Assembly (NCBI GenBank): GCA_028554795.2
Contig: CM068824.1
Span: forward strand, 164,669,946-164,733,945
Reading direction: 5' to 3'
Source: Sinohyriopsis cumingii
Taxonomy: Eukaryota; Mollusca; Bivalvia; Unionida; Unionidae
Length of the DNA: 64,000 bases
Shown here: positions 28,101 through 42,300 of the stretch, one piece after another
How the letters are laid out: every line of letters starts with the position of its first letter
Position numbering within the stretch: position 1 is the stretch's first letter
Made by a program: the position numbers and the translations under genes
Notes under the pieces: model-generated
Told to the model about the DNA's origin: nothing
Seen by the model: only the letters and a program-made list of their open reading frames with translations
Database searches by the model: none

Positions 28101-31100
28101 TAATAATAAAATGGCCAGGGCCTGTACTTAACTCACCATCCAAGATTTCCTACACAATATATAACCTTGACCCCATAGTGAAAAGGTTGTGTAAGCATGT
28201 TGCGTTAATTGGCTTATTATCATAATTATTTATCGAAAAATGACGAAAATGTATTGAGAAAAGATTAGGAAATAATATAAACAAATGAACACACTGAAGT
28301 GACCCTGACACTAAGTTTGCAGAGACAAGTGAACATGTTGCAAAATTGTTTCACTTTATAACTCATCCCTACTATGACGAAAGCAAATTTTTAAGCAAAT
28401 TACATTTCCCTGAGAATATTTATCTGATCACATTACTGTTAGGATATAAGCCTACAACCTCCTGAATCCAGCCCTACTATAAAGATGAAAATTCATCTTT
28501 TTATCTCATGTAGACAAAAGGCAATAACTCTTGCCCATCATCTCCTCTTGCCACCACAAGGTGTTTCAAGTTTTTTAAGCTGAACAATATACCAACAAAG
28601 ATGCTTGCATGGCCGGGTGGGTGTGTTTTAAGTAATGTGATCAGTTAAGTATTCTTGAAGAAACATAATTTACTGAAAAATTTGCTTTCTCCTTCAAATA
28701 CATTCTCTGATCACATTAACATTAGGAAAATAAATAATAGCAGAAGGGAATGCTGAGCATTCTTCTTTTCTACTCTCTCCCTTCTTTCATAAGATAAAAT
28801 GAGACATGAAATTGGTAATACAATGATTTCAAAGCATTTATGCCATGCAAAACAAAGGCCAGGTGGCTAAATGGAGCCACCATTAAGTAGCTTAAAACAC
28901 GGAATAAAACTCACTGACAACCAACAGGTAGTCTGTTTCAAAGTATTTTTCTTTTTCTTGTCATCATCAATGAGAATTGCAAATAAATATATAACTATAT
29001 CTCCGTCTGTAATCTGCATACTGGAAATACAACCAGTATGTCAACATACATAAAGGGGCACAACCTACCTTCCAAGGAAAGACCATCACGTTCATATCTG
29101 TATCGTTATGTATCATATTGCAGGCTGTGTATCATGAATCATATCAGTATGCGGCACAGGTGTATCATTTCACCGCTACTATTGAATAGGAGGAGCACAT
29201 AATGATTCTCTGGTTCTTGGCTGACTTTAACCTATTTTTGGCTACAAAGACTGGTTATTTCTGGAGGATCAACAAACCACTGAATCTGAAATGAAGATAG
29301 TTTGGGTCAATGGAAAGGACATGAAACTCACTATCCTGTATGCTTAAGCTGATGTTATCATAAAACATTTTTTGCAGGATAGTAGCCTCAGAAAAGTGTG
29401 GGGTAAAGGCTTGAATGTTTCTGAATTGAACCATGTCAAAAGCCAGGATAGATTCCATTTTGTAAACAAGATAAGTGATTTTGGTTGATTCAAATCAAAT
29501 TAACCAAAAGATCTGATATATCTTTATTTTGACTGACATCTGTCATGATGCTGGAATGTGTTTGATATCATGGAGTGATAACCTTGATGGCAACTGGTGC
29601 CTACTGTTTCTCTTCAGAGCCAGAGAGAAAAAGGTTAGCCAGTTGAGGAAAAGGGGCATTCCATTGGATGATTTAACTGACAGCATTAGTCCCTGAAAAT
29701 CTAATATATTCTTCCTCACAGGCCTTGATTGTGGAAGGCATTCTTGCTCATGATATTCTTTCCACAATAAAGGTTTAAATTCTTTCTCTCACAAGGCTGT
29801 CCAGACAAAAGCCAAGCAGCTGAAGACAAAGACAGCCTAGGCAGGGTGGTTGTTTGAGAAGATTCGGCTTGGCTTGAATTTTCATGGCAGATTTATCGCT
29901 ATATTGAGTAAATTGGTCATCCAGGATGTGTCCAATCTGAGAGAGGCAATCAGAATTAGTTTGCAGCATCTAGATTAATTTTGGACTAGGACTGAGGGGA
30001 GGATAGGCAAAAGCCCACAATCCCTCCCAAATGATTCACAGTGCATCCACAACTCAAATTATGTGGGTCCAGTACTGAAACACAAAGGTGGGCAACTTAT
30101 GAATCAACTTTGTCATAAAAAGATTGATCATCGAATGTCCCCAAAGTGTGCAAATCCAAAGAAAGATCAAAACTAATGGCATACTCATCCCTTCTGAGGG
30201 GCTGTGAGTGGCCGAGTGGTCTAAAGCACTCTTCGTCACAGATCAATGCCATCTCACCTCTGTCTATGTGGGTTCCAGTCTCAGGCTCGGCCAATGTGGA
30301 TATGTGAAAAAGCTTGCTGGTAGCTTCTCGTGGGTTGGTGGTTCTTTCTGGGTACTAACTCCACCATTAATACTGGCCATGATGTATAGCCTATCTTGTG
30401 CTGAAAAATGGCGTTAAACCCTATAACAACAACAACAACATCCCTTCTGATGGAGAGACTATTAATCTTGCAATCTCCATCCTGAATTTTGGTTGCATAA
30501 TGTATTGGTTGAGATGACTTAGGTCTATTATTGACTTCAACTTGTCATTCGCCTTCTGGATAATGAAGCTTGGAATAATACCAGTTTTTGCACAATCTCA
30601 CCACCCATATGTCAAGAAGTGACAATATCTCATGCTGTAAAAACTGTCATTCTCCCTGCCTGACAGTTATGTCCATGAAAAGTAGAGAGGAGGCCTCTTT
30701 GAAAATCACATGGATCACCCATTTATTCTAAGAAAATTGGGTGATCCAATGATCGGGTTGTCTGCTGGCATCGGGGTTTGAAGGTCAATGTCTAATGTTA
30801 GGAGGCTTGGTGGCAGAGAAACTTGCTTTCTTACCTCACCTGTAAGATTACCTCCTAAAATGGTTAAGTTGTTGCCTCCCGACATTAGCCTGGGCTCTGA
30901 ACTGAATATCTGAATGAAAACAGCTCTTGATCCTGTGCTGCTAATCATCCTTCAGCAGTGGCAGAGGCTGGTTAATTTGACCCTGCCCTGCCAATCATCC
31001 TTCAGCAGTGGCAGAGGCTGGTTGGTTTGAGCCTGCCATCCCATTTCTTCCTTCAGCAGTGGCAGAGGCTGGTTAATTTGACCCTGCCCTGCCAATCATC

Positions 31101-34100
31101 CTTCAGCAGCGGCAGAGGCTGGTTGATTTGAGTCTGCCATCCCATTTCTTCCTTCAGCAGTGGCAGAGGCTGGTTGGTTTGACCCTGCCCTGCAAATCAT
31201 CCTTAAGCAGTGGCAGAGGCTGGCTGGTTTGAGCCTGCCCTGCAAATCATCCTTCCGCAGTGGCAGAGGCTGGTTGGTTTGAGCCTGCCATCCCATTTCT
31301 TCCTTCAGCAGTGGCAGAGGCTGGTTGGTTTGACCCTGCCCTGCAAATCATCCTTCAGCAGTGGCAGAGGCTGGATGGTTTGAGCCTGCCATCCCATTTC
31401 TTCCTTCAGCAGTGGCAGAGGCTGGTTAGTTTGAGCCTGCCATCCCATTTCTTCCTTCAGCAGCGGCAGAGGCTGGTTAGTTTGAGTCTGCCATCCCATT
31501 TCTTCCTTCAGCAGTGGCAGAGGCTGGTTGGTTTGACCCTGCCCTGCCAATCATCCTTCAGCAGTGGAGAGGCTCATCCTATAAGCACAAAACAGGATGG
31601 AGGGTCAGTTGGAGGAGCAGTTCCTGAGCTGCCTGCCACCAAATGTCTTAAATTTTGACCCCCAAAGAGGGAAGTCATGTCATATAAGGTCATCACCTCC
31701 CAGGTGTGGTCATTTCCCAATTTTTGCACAAGTTGGAAAATCACAAATGAATCCAAATCTAGCACTGAAGATTAACGAAAACATTTCAAATCAGTTTTGA
31801 AGTGGCATTGAATCCATTCTTGTCCACTTTATAAAACTGCAGCTAAAACATGCAAATCACTGCTAAATTTTTATCCCATTTCAGAAGGTCAGCATGGAAA
31901 GCAGTGGAGTGGGTTTTGTACCAGCCAAATTAAAATGTCACTGATACTTCAGAATTCTCAGGGTCATAAATTCTTGCTGACAGACAATCATTAATTCCTA
32001 TAATTTTAGCTGACTGGGGAAGCAATCTGAAGGATGGAATCTCTTCCTCCTTGTTAAGATCAACTTATGCTTTAACTTTATAGTTGTGCATGGTAGCTTT
32101 GGGTTGATGGGCATTCTGAAGCCAACAACAACCTGTTTATTTCTTCCACTGTAATCCTGAAACTAAACTCAGTCCACTCGATGGTTCAATCTGAGAAAAG
32201 GCTGTCTTGTAGGATAATCATCACACTGATCTGGTAAAAAAAAAAACATGCACCAAGACTTACAGGCCCAAAGGTCATGCCTACACATGTATGGGGGACT
32301 CGCACCTCCTCAAACTGAGAGAACACTCCCGAATGAGTAAGGAAAACCTGTACTGGTAAACAATGGAAACATGGGTAAAATATGACCTGATTGTAATAAC
32401 TGCATCACTGCCTCCTGAACCAGATGACACATCTGTTCAAAGGCAGTAGTTTGCTAAACAACAACATTTTTTCCCCCAACTTCTGCTGAAGTAACTGTAG
32501 CTAATGGTTGTGAACATGGCACTTTAGGTGGGCGGAGAGATCCCATCAACATCCCAAATAAGACTTGCAAGAGATGCTGACAGTGGGTGAATGCTTGGAA
32601 TGTCAAAGTTATCTTTGCAAGAATTATTTCTTTTGTCTCTTCATTTGGCTGCTTTTTGCAGAACTACAGTCCAAACTTTCTTCTCACCACTCAGTGTATG
32701 TGCTGCAGGTACAAGATGAAGCTCATTTTGTACATACTAGACAAGATTTGTATGTATCCTCCCTGGCCTTACATTTCTTGCATTTTATGCACTTGGTCAG
32801 CATTTGAAATCACACAAGAAGGAAAAAGAAGCATATTCTAACAATTCTGCATGTTGAGTAAGTGAAAATATTGCCTTGCTAAACTGTGAGTGACAAGATG
32901 TCTTCAATGACTACATACTGTACACGTGGCCAAAATAAACAAAGTCCGTAGAATGTGACAAATTCATATGAAAATGTTAAAAAATATATAAATAATGCAC
33001 ACAAAATAAATCAAATTCCAATGTGGCTGGCTAACATTTTTCACTTATGTTGGCATGGATTGAGGTGGAGATATCCACAAGAAAATGACAGTATGGAAGT
33101 GAAATTAATAAAGCAATGACACCTGGTAGTGTCAAGGGGAGGTAATGGGCAAGAAGTTTTGCTTTTAGCATGCGACAGAAAAGACAAAATTTTCGTCTTT
33201 TTAGTAGGACTGGATTCAGAGAGTAGCAGGCTTATATCCTAACATTAATGTGATCAGAGAAGATTTTGAAGGAGAAAATCCATCAAGGGGTTAAGGAACA
33301 AGCTAATGTAGTGTTATGTCTTGGGGCTTAATCTAGGTAACAAGACAAGGTAAAACCAACAAGCATTCGATTTTCTAAAATATAAATTTATTTCCCTAAA
33401 TATAAAATCAAACAAAGTGAAAGAATTAAAAATAACTTACGGTGTATGTATTATTAGATTATGCTAAATTGTGCAATCAGTTTCACAATAATTCATAATG
33501 GTATTCTTAATGAAGGTTCTAATGTGTATACGTGCTAAAGTGCCAGCACCACTGAAGAATCAGTACCAAATCCAAATGTTTTACTTCAATATAATGTCAT
33601 GAAAGTCACTGACAGTTTCACATAATCCAACAGAAGAATTTAAATATTCAAGCTCTTTTATTTATTCACATCAAATGACAGGTACTGCTTCCTTAAATTA
33701 AATATTTTCCACTCTGCTTTTCCAACAAACAATCATATAAATAAATCGCTATTTCCTCTTTCTCTTGCAAAACTGGCATAAAGTGAAGAATAATTAAGTG
33801 GTGCTTGATTTCTTGTATATAGTCTCTATATTCGCACCTAATCAACAAAATCTGAAACACTAAAAGGGTTCTCAAACAATTTAATTCATATTATTATAAA
33901 AAAACTATTAGTTATGTTCTGACCTTATTAGCCAATCAGAAATTAGGTAATGATTAGCTTACAAGACACTCCTAGTTTCAAGTGATTTTTTCATGACCAC
34001 CATTCACTAAATGCATAATGTACTTGAACAAAATAGTTGTTGACTTGACCAAGGCAATCAGCCTGGACTTATGAATGAGAATTCTACAGGTATCGTACAT

Positions 34101-37100
34101 TTACTTCACAAAAGTACTAGCCAGCGGCTGAATATAAAGAATTAAAATATCAATGTCATAAACCCAAATGACTGAAATCAAACTATAAATTTAATAGATG
34201 ACACATCTATCTGTAACAGTAGAAACATGAACCTAAGCCTTAATGCAAATTTTCTACGACTGACATTAACCTCAAGATCAACGAGGCAAGTACACTTGTC
34301 ACAATGAATTCCCTAACTTCTTAATGAACCATTCCAAGTATGAAGGGTTTAGGAAATATAAGCAAATGAAGACACTTGGACCAAACAAAACCTTAATGCT
34401 AAAGTCTGATAACTGTGATCTTGACTCCAAGGTCACATATGTGCAAGAAGCATGTTATAGCATAAATGGTCTTAGTTGCTTCATCCCATGTACCTATCTT
34501 GGGGCTTAGAAAATGTAAGCAAATGATAATATTTAAGCAAAACTTCATTGCAAATTTTCTATGACTGTGATCTTGACTCCATGGTCACACAAGAACAAGC
34601 AAGCGTGCCAAAGAATAAATCATCTAAGTTGATTCATTCCATGCATGATAAAAATAAATAATGGGGTTTAGTAAATAGAAGCAAATAAAAAAGCTTTAAG
34701 CAAATCCTCTTTGCAAATTTTCTATGACTGTGATCTTGAAAGCAATGTTAATGAGACAAGCAAGCAAGTATGTTGCAGAATCATTGTTTTATAATGATTC
34801 AAACCAAGTAGATAAGAATCTAATATGCAGATAGGAATCTAATATGGAATTTAGGAAATATATATAAATTCTAGCTTCAGCCAATGATGTTGCCTGAAAA
34901 GTGACAGCTATGTCTTGCTTCCAGCTAATGTGGGCTCAACAACAATAACACAAAACCATATGCAGAATCTGCAAAATGGTCATGATATATTCAGGTACTA
35001 CTAGAAGCACTGCCACACACTTACAATGCCAACATGGTCATGATATCTTCAGGTATTACTAGTATCACTGCCACACACTTATGATGCCAACATGGTCATG
35101 ATATATTCTGGTATTACTAGTATCACTGCCACACACTTATGATGCCAACATGGTCATGATATATTCTGGTATTACCAGTAGCGTTGCCACACACTTATGA
35201 TGCCAACATGGTCATGATATATTCTGGTATTACCAGTAGCGTTGCCACACACTTATGATGCCAAAATGGTCATGATATATTCAGGTACTACTAGAAGCAC
35301 TGCCTCACACTTACAATGCCAACATGGTCATGATATCTTCAGGTATTACTAGTATCACTGCCACACACTTATGATGCCAACATGGTCATGATATATTCTG
35401 GTATTACCAGTAGCGTTGCCACACACTTATGATGCCAACATGGTCATGATATATTCTGGTATTACCAGTAGCATTGCCACACACTTATGATGCCAACATG
35501 GTCACGATATATTCTGGTATTACCAGTAGCGTTGCCACACACTTATGATGCCAACATGGTCATGATATATTCTGGTATTACCAGTAGCGTTGCCACACAC
35601 TTATGATGCCAAAATGGTCATGATATATTCAGGTACTACTAGAAGCACTGCCACACACTTACAATGCCAACATGGTCATGATATCTTCAGGTATTACTAG
35701 TATCACTGCCACACACTTATGATGCCAACATGGTCATGATATATTCCGGTATTACCAATAGTGTTGCCACACACTTATGATGCCAACATGGTCATGATAT
35801 ATTCTGGTATTACCAGTAGCATTGCCACACACTTATGATGCCAACATGGTCATGATATATTCTGGTATTACCAGTAGCGTTGCCACACACTTATGATGCC
35901 AACATGGTCATGATATATTCTGGTATTACCAGTAGCGTTGCCACACACTTACAATGCCAACATGGTCATGATATCTTCAGGTATTACTAGTATCACTGCC
36001 ACACACTTATGATGCCAACATGGTCATGATATATTCTGGTATTAGTGGTATCAATGCCAGACACTTACAATGCCAAATTTGTGACAGACATTACATGCAG
36101 AGACAAAAGGACATGTACGGTGGTATATATTGTACCACCTGCAAACTCTATGATACATATCTTTGTATGTACTGTATCACTTGCAAATTCTATGATACAT
36201 TTCATGGTATGTATTGTATTTGTACCCAAGAATCAAGATATGTATCATACCACAACCAATATAATAATGACATCACTCAATTAGTGTATGTGTCCATGTA
36301 GTCAAAACACAATGTCTTCAGTAAACAAAACCAAATGGCCTCAGTCACGAAAATTGGATGGCCTCAGCATAGAAAAGGTAACATAGTCCCGAGTCTTAAA
36401 GCAGTATGTATTGAAAGTAAACTAATTTTGACTTTTTTTGCATACTAGTTCACAACTAGTAAAAGGTGACAAGAGTATGGAGAATATGGAGACTCCTTAG
36501 AGAGAAAAAAAGTATATATATTTGATGACCTGCAAGTCTCTAGCCCTCTCAGCCAGTAGAAAAGAAACAAGAATCCTTCAAAGAGACTGACACTGTACTG
36601 GATAAAGGGAATTTAAAGGAATTCCAGATAAGACCATTTCTTCCGTTTAACTGTTGAGTGTTGAAACCATTGCATATTCTACAGCAAAAAATAGCAAGAT
36701 TTTCAAAATGTAGATCACATACTGGATGTCAGCTTAGCAACATTTTCATTAAAGACCAACTGGACATCAAAAGAAGTCTTTTGGTGAGAACTCCACATCA
36801 ATGTGACTTAAAGGTTCAAGTAGAATTGGGGGCCCCGAGTGGCCGAGTGGTCTAAAGCACTCACCATTCTGGATCACTGCCATCTCACCTCTGTCTGCGT
36901 CGGTTCAAGTCCAAAGCTCGGCTAGTGTGGGTACGTGGGAAAGCCTGCCAGTAGCTTCTCATTGGTCGGTGGTTCTTCCCTGGGTTTTCAAGGGTTCTTC
37001 CTCCACCAGTTATACTGGCCGCCATGTATAGCCTATCTTGTGCTGAAAAATGGCATTAAACCCTAGAACAACAACAACAACATCAAGTAGAGTTGTGATA

Positions 37101-39281
37101 ACAATTTTTTATATGGTTGCAATGGCAGCTATATTAGATGTCAGATCATCAACATTTTCACTTAGGACCAACTAGATATCATAATAAGTCTATTGGTGAA
37201 AACCTCATGTTCACTACCATCCATTTGGATAAGAAAAGAGATAATATTTTCAAGGTATGACTTTCCATTAATAGTAATTATAATATTTTTAAGATGCCAA
37301 CTTTGGTGGCCATATTGGACATCAGCAAGATTTTCAAGCAGGAGAAAAAGGACATCATAAGAAGTCTTTTAGTGAAATCACTATGTTGATATGACCAACA
37401 ATTCATGAAAATTGGATTGTGCAGACATTGTGATTAATGACAGTAAATATTTTATTAAGATGATGTTAGCCTTGTTATGAGGTAGTAAGCTCCAGTTAGT
37501 TTTACATTTACTGTACAGCAGGATATTTTCACCAGACTAAAAATTTTGAACTGCCATCTTATGACATCTTCATGGTGTTTGAATTTTATGCTGTTTTCTA
37601 TTGTTCATCATTCCCTGCATTTAAATGTAAAATGTAACATTTTATGGAACTTTTATGACAATCTGTCTTGACACAATGCTGACTGGTTGCACACAATGAA
37701 AACCAAAACCTGGTGAAAACAATTGCTATACATTAAACAAGTCACTCTTAGAGATATTATATATACTTAAGTGCATCCAACTGCAAATTGCATAGACATT
37801 CATCAGCTGTTGCATAATGCACATTCAAATCTATGTCTATGCAGTTTGTAAGAAATGATCAGTAGAACAAATAAGATAGACCCTGATCTATCAGTGCATT
37901 ATGTGGTAGAAGATCTATATGTATTTAGCTTGTTAGGAATAATCAGTAAAGCTAACAACACAGACCCTGATCTATTAGTGCATTATATGACAGATCTATA
38001 TGTATTCAGTTTGTTAGGAATGATCAGTAAAACAAACATAGACCCTGATCCATCAGTGCATTATGTGACAGGTCTATATCTCTAGTTTGTTAAGACTGAT
38101 CAGGAGAAACAAACAACACAGGGCATGATCTGCTGGTGCATTATGCAATGGCAGATCATGATCAATGATGCTTACAGTTGGATAACTAATAAGTGAGCAT
38201 ATATGGTAGCTTTCAAAATTGTGATGCAAAATGTACCCAGGTTTAAATTCATTTGTGGAAGATAACAGTTAAATTGCAATAACTTCATATCATTATCTTA
38301 AAAGTGCAATTTTTCATTTGTACTGAAAATAAAATTCTAAATTCAAATGTAAATAATGCCCATTTGGATTGATGGAATGATAGACACTGCAACAGTGCAT
38401 TCTATTATTTATGGTTGATCATTACATAAGTAAATCCAGGTAATCACTCAATCAACATAAGGTAATCCTATGATAAAAATATGTTGTCCCTTTGTTATAC
38501 TTTCTTATCCTAAGTAATCTGATCACCAGTTGATACTGTTAAGAATCTTTATGACAAAATATACTATACTATTGGATCATATCGCCAATGACAGTGTTTC
38601 TATTATTCTTAGGGACAACGTTTTCAGCCATCTGTTATGCATAAATCATAATGATTTTACTTGAACTTAAACCTGGAAAAAAGATATAAAGGAAATGTAT
38701 ACTAATGCCAGTATGGTGTGGTACAAATAAATGGCCAGTATCAATCATCAAGCGGCAGTGCTCTATATTACTGTAAAGAAGCAGTGCTCTATATATAAAA
38801 AAGAATATTTAAAATAAAAGTTTTACATCTCCTTCTACTGACCAAATCTTCAACACAACCAGTACTGTTCCGTCGACTAGAGGGCTTTTGCTCCTTTTTG
38901 TTCTTTTTCTCCTTATAGGATGTGCTGCGTTCCCGACTAAGCTGAGCAGATTTGTGTAATGGTGACTTTGGTTTGCCTATGTCAAGTTTGCGGTAATCTG
39001 ATGAGACAGGTTCGTTGATGATGATGATTGGTGGTTCTGCAATATCTTGATCCATGTCATGCTCCTGACAATGGCACGTGTGACATTGTAATATTGTAAA
39101 TGCAATTTACTGGCCCATTGAGCATGTTATTTTCCAAGAAGACGGTCAAATACTGTTCAATGGTTGTAAAGCCCAGTCTCACTAATCTAATTTGTCTGTT
39201 TGACTATTGCTAGAATTCATTGTACATAGTAAATAAAATTTCTCTAGAAATAAATTATAAGTTAATTCTGCTACTTTATTA

Positions 39282-39315
<34 letters not shown>

Positions 39316-42300
39316 GGAACTGTACCATTAAGCAAAAGCGCTTATTCTCAGTTTCTCCTGTTGACCAAACTGTAAATGGATACCAGTATCTGCATAGTGA
39401 TTAATATTCTATTGACCATTAACCCTAAATGGACTGACTCTCTATTGATCCAAGGGAGCAGTAATTAACCCTAACTGGACTGATACTCTATTGATCCAAA
39501 GAAGTAGCAGTTAACCCTAAATGGACTGGCACTCTATTGCTCCAAGGGAGCAGCAGTTAACCCCAAGTGGACTGACACTCTATTGATCCAAGGGAGTGGC
39601 AGTTAACCCTAAATGGACTGACACTATATTGATCCAAGGGAGCAGCAGTTAACCCTAAGTGGACTGACACTCTATTGATCCAAGGGAGTGGCAGTTAACC
39701 CTAAATGGACTGACTCTCTATTGATCCAAGGGAGCAGTAATTAACCCTAACTGGACTGATACTCTATTGATCCAAAGAAGTAGCAGTTAACCCTAAGTGG
39801 ACTGACACTCTATTGATCCAAGGGAGTGGCAGTTAACCCTAAATGGACTGACACTATATCGATCCAAGGGTGTATCAGTTAACCCTAAGTGGACTGACAA
39901 TCTATTGAAACAATGGAGTGGTAGTGCATTCAAGGTGAGTCCAAGTTGCTTTTAACTTATATGACACTAGCAGGCTTGGTTATACTTTAACCCAATTTCT
40001 GTACCACATTTTGCAGATGGTAAGCAATTTCAGTCAAATTTATGAGACTGGGCTGTACTTATATGAACAAAAGAAAAAAGTTACTTGTTTTTCAGTTTAT
40101 GTGAAAATCAAACATAGTAATGTGTATGTTTTCTTCAAATGCACAATCATTTTGATAAATGCATGGAATTCAATCACTCCCTTTAATTCTCAAATTTTAA
40201 AATTTGTTTAATGGAGCCTAAAAGACCCCTCTCCCCTTGCAAATCACAATGCTATATCCAAATTTTTGCATAACTAAGGTAGCATATTGATTTTGTGATA
40301 TGCTTTGAAATATCCAATACTTCCTTATCTGACTGTCTGAAATGCAATATAATATCAATGATTCTTTTCACTGCTAACATCTGTATATAATTGCCTCTTT
40401 TCACTGTTAACATTTGTATATAACTGCCTCTTTTCACTGTTAACATTTGTATATAACTGCCTCTTTTCACTGCTAACATTTGTATATCAATGATTCTTTT
40501 CACTGCTAACATTTGTATATAACTGCCTCTATTCACTGCTAACATTTGTATATAACTGCCTCTTTTCACTGCTAACATTTGTATATAACTGCCTCTTTTC
40601 ACTGCTAACATTTGTATATAACTGCCTCTTTTCACTGCTAACATTTGTATATAACTGCCTCTTTTCACTGTTAACATTTAATGATACTGGATTTGCTGAT
40701 GGAATAAAATAAAATGGAGGCATTAAAAACACATAAAGGAGGCATTTAACATGATCAGAAACAAATGTACTATTTGCTATGGAGATTCAGTCTGATCTTT
40801 AAAAAAAGCATAATAAAATCAGTTAAAATGGAGTCATCTAAGGCTATATAAGAATGCATTTAAACTAACTGCTAATCATGTCCTTGTGTTAGAATATATC
40901 TTATACTTTAAACTTGCTGCTAATGATGTCTTTGTGTTAGAATGTATCTTCAACTTTAAACTCAGTGCTAATCATGTCTTTGTGTTACAATACATGTTCA
41001 GCTTGAAACTCCATGCGAATCATGTCTTTGTGTTACAATACATCTTCAACTTTAAACTCCATGCTAATCACATCTTTGTTCTAGAATACATCTTCAACAT
41101 GCATGAAAACACTAATAAAATGCTTCCTCATTTACAACAAAAATTATTTTGACTACCTATGCTCTGATAGGTTAAATAGCTAGAAACCGTCTTGGCTGAA
41201 ATTTTGTATCACACTCTATGATTGGGCCATAAGGTATCAAAGGTTCTGCTGATAGCTTATTTGGACTCCACCAAAGACATCAATGGAGGTTAGTCAGATA
41301 CTCGGAGTTTTGGCAAGTGTTACTTCGAGAAGCAATTGTGCTTGAACATGTGTCACATATCACTTATAAGTGACAGAATGGTTTTCCATGTCCATCTATT
41401 CATCTTTTCATGTATGAATCTATCCACTCATCCCATTCCTTGCCTGTTCTTACTTTTGCATAAAATTAATGTTTCAGAACTGATAGATACTGGAGAAAAG
41501 GACAACAGAAATGTAAACTTTTACTATTTGTCTTTGCACGTCTATTTTTATTCTTTTATTCGGGTATAATTTCAATCATTTAAATGCTTATTAACATCTT
41601 ATATAATAAACTAAATGATAACTTTTGCAAAACTTTTATGAAGCATTTTTATTTGATATAAACTTGAAATCTTATCAGTGATTTCTAAATGCTGTTAAAG
41701 CAGGGAAAATGATGGGAATTAAAAGTCATAAAATAAAACAATTTATGAAATGATTTTAGATGATACAAAGATTTATCAACTTAAGAAAAGTTGTTTTCCT
41801 ACATTTTTGGTAAATACAACTTTTCTGGGGCTGATAAATCCTTGTATCAATCATAATGAAAATTAACTGTAGAATATCTCCACACCAGCTTTCAGCTTTG
41901 TATCCATCATAATGAAAATTAACCATACAATATCTACACACCAACTTCCAGCCTTGTATCCTCATAATAAAAATTAACAATACAATATCTACACACCAAC
42001 TCCAAACACAACAAGCATTTTAATGTATTCAGGTTTGTGCACTTTCCCTTACACTTGATATGCAAGATAAATAATGAATCAGTAGTAGCTATAAAACTGT
42101 TATGTTTTAAATGCTGCATCAATCAGGTGTGTGATAATGGCTTAAGAGTGACAAACATGAAAACAAATGAATCACACCACCACCAACTGTTATATAAAAA
42201 ACTTGGGATACATAACGACAGTGAAAATGGTAAAAACTATCGATGATATTTAAATATCATTCATTATTCACAACTACCACAGAACCAACACCTTAGGAAC

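Noticed and set aside
31260-31658. 132-residue Trp/Leu-rich repeat protein
   Set aside because: Product of the 50/51-bp minisatellite; the frame changes whenever a 50-bp unit occurs and the opposite strand is open too.
32281-32345. Second pogo-like end (GGGGGACTCGCACCTCC)
   Set aside because: Only a few bases resemble the edge at 47680; too short to support.
36829-36915. tRNA gene (A and B boxes visible)
   Set aside because: The tRNA-like head is the 5' part of SINE A, with target duplications around the whole element and no proper acceptor stem or anticodon arm. The same holds for SINE B heads.
40252-40677. 141-residue protein with eleven-residue repeats
   Set aside because: 33-bp minisatellite unit divisible by three; frame openness follows from that alone.
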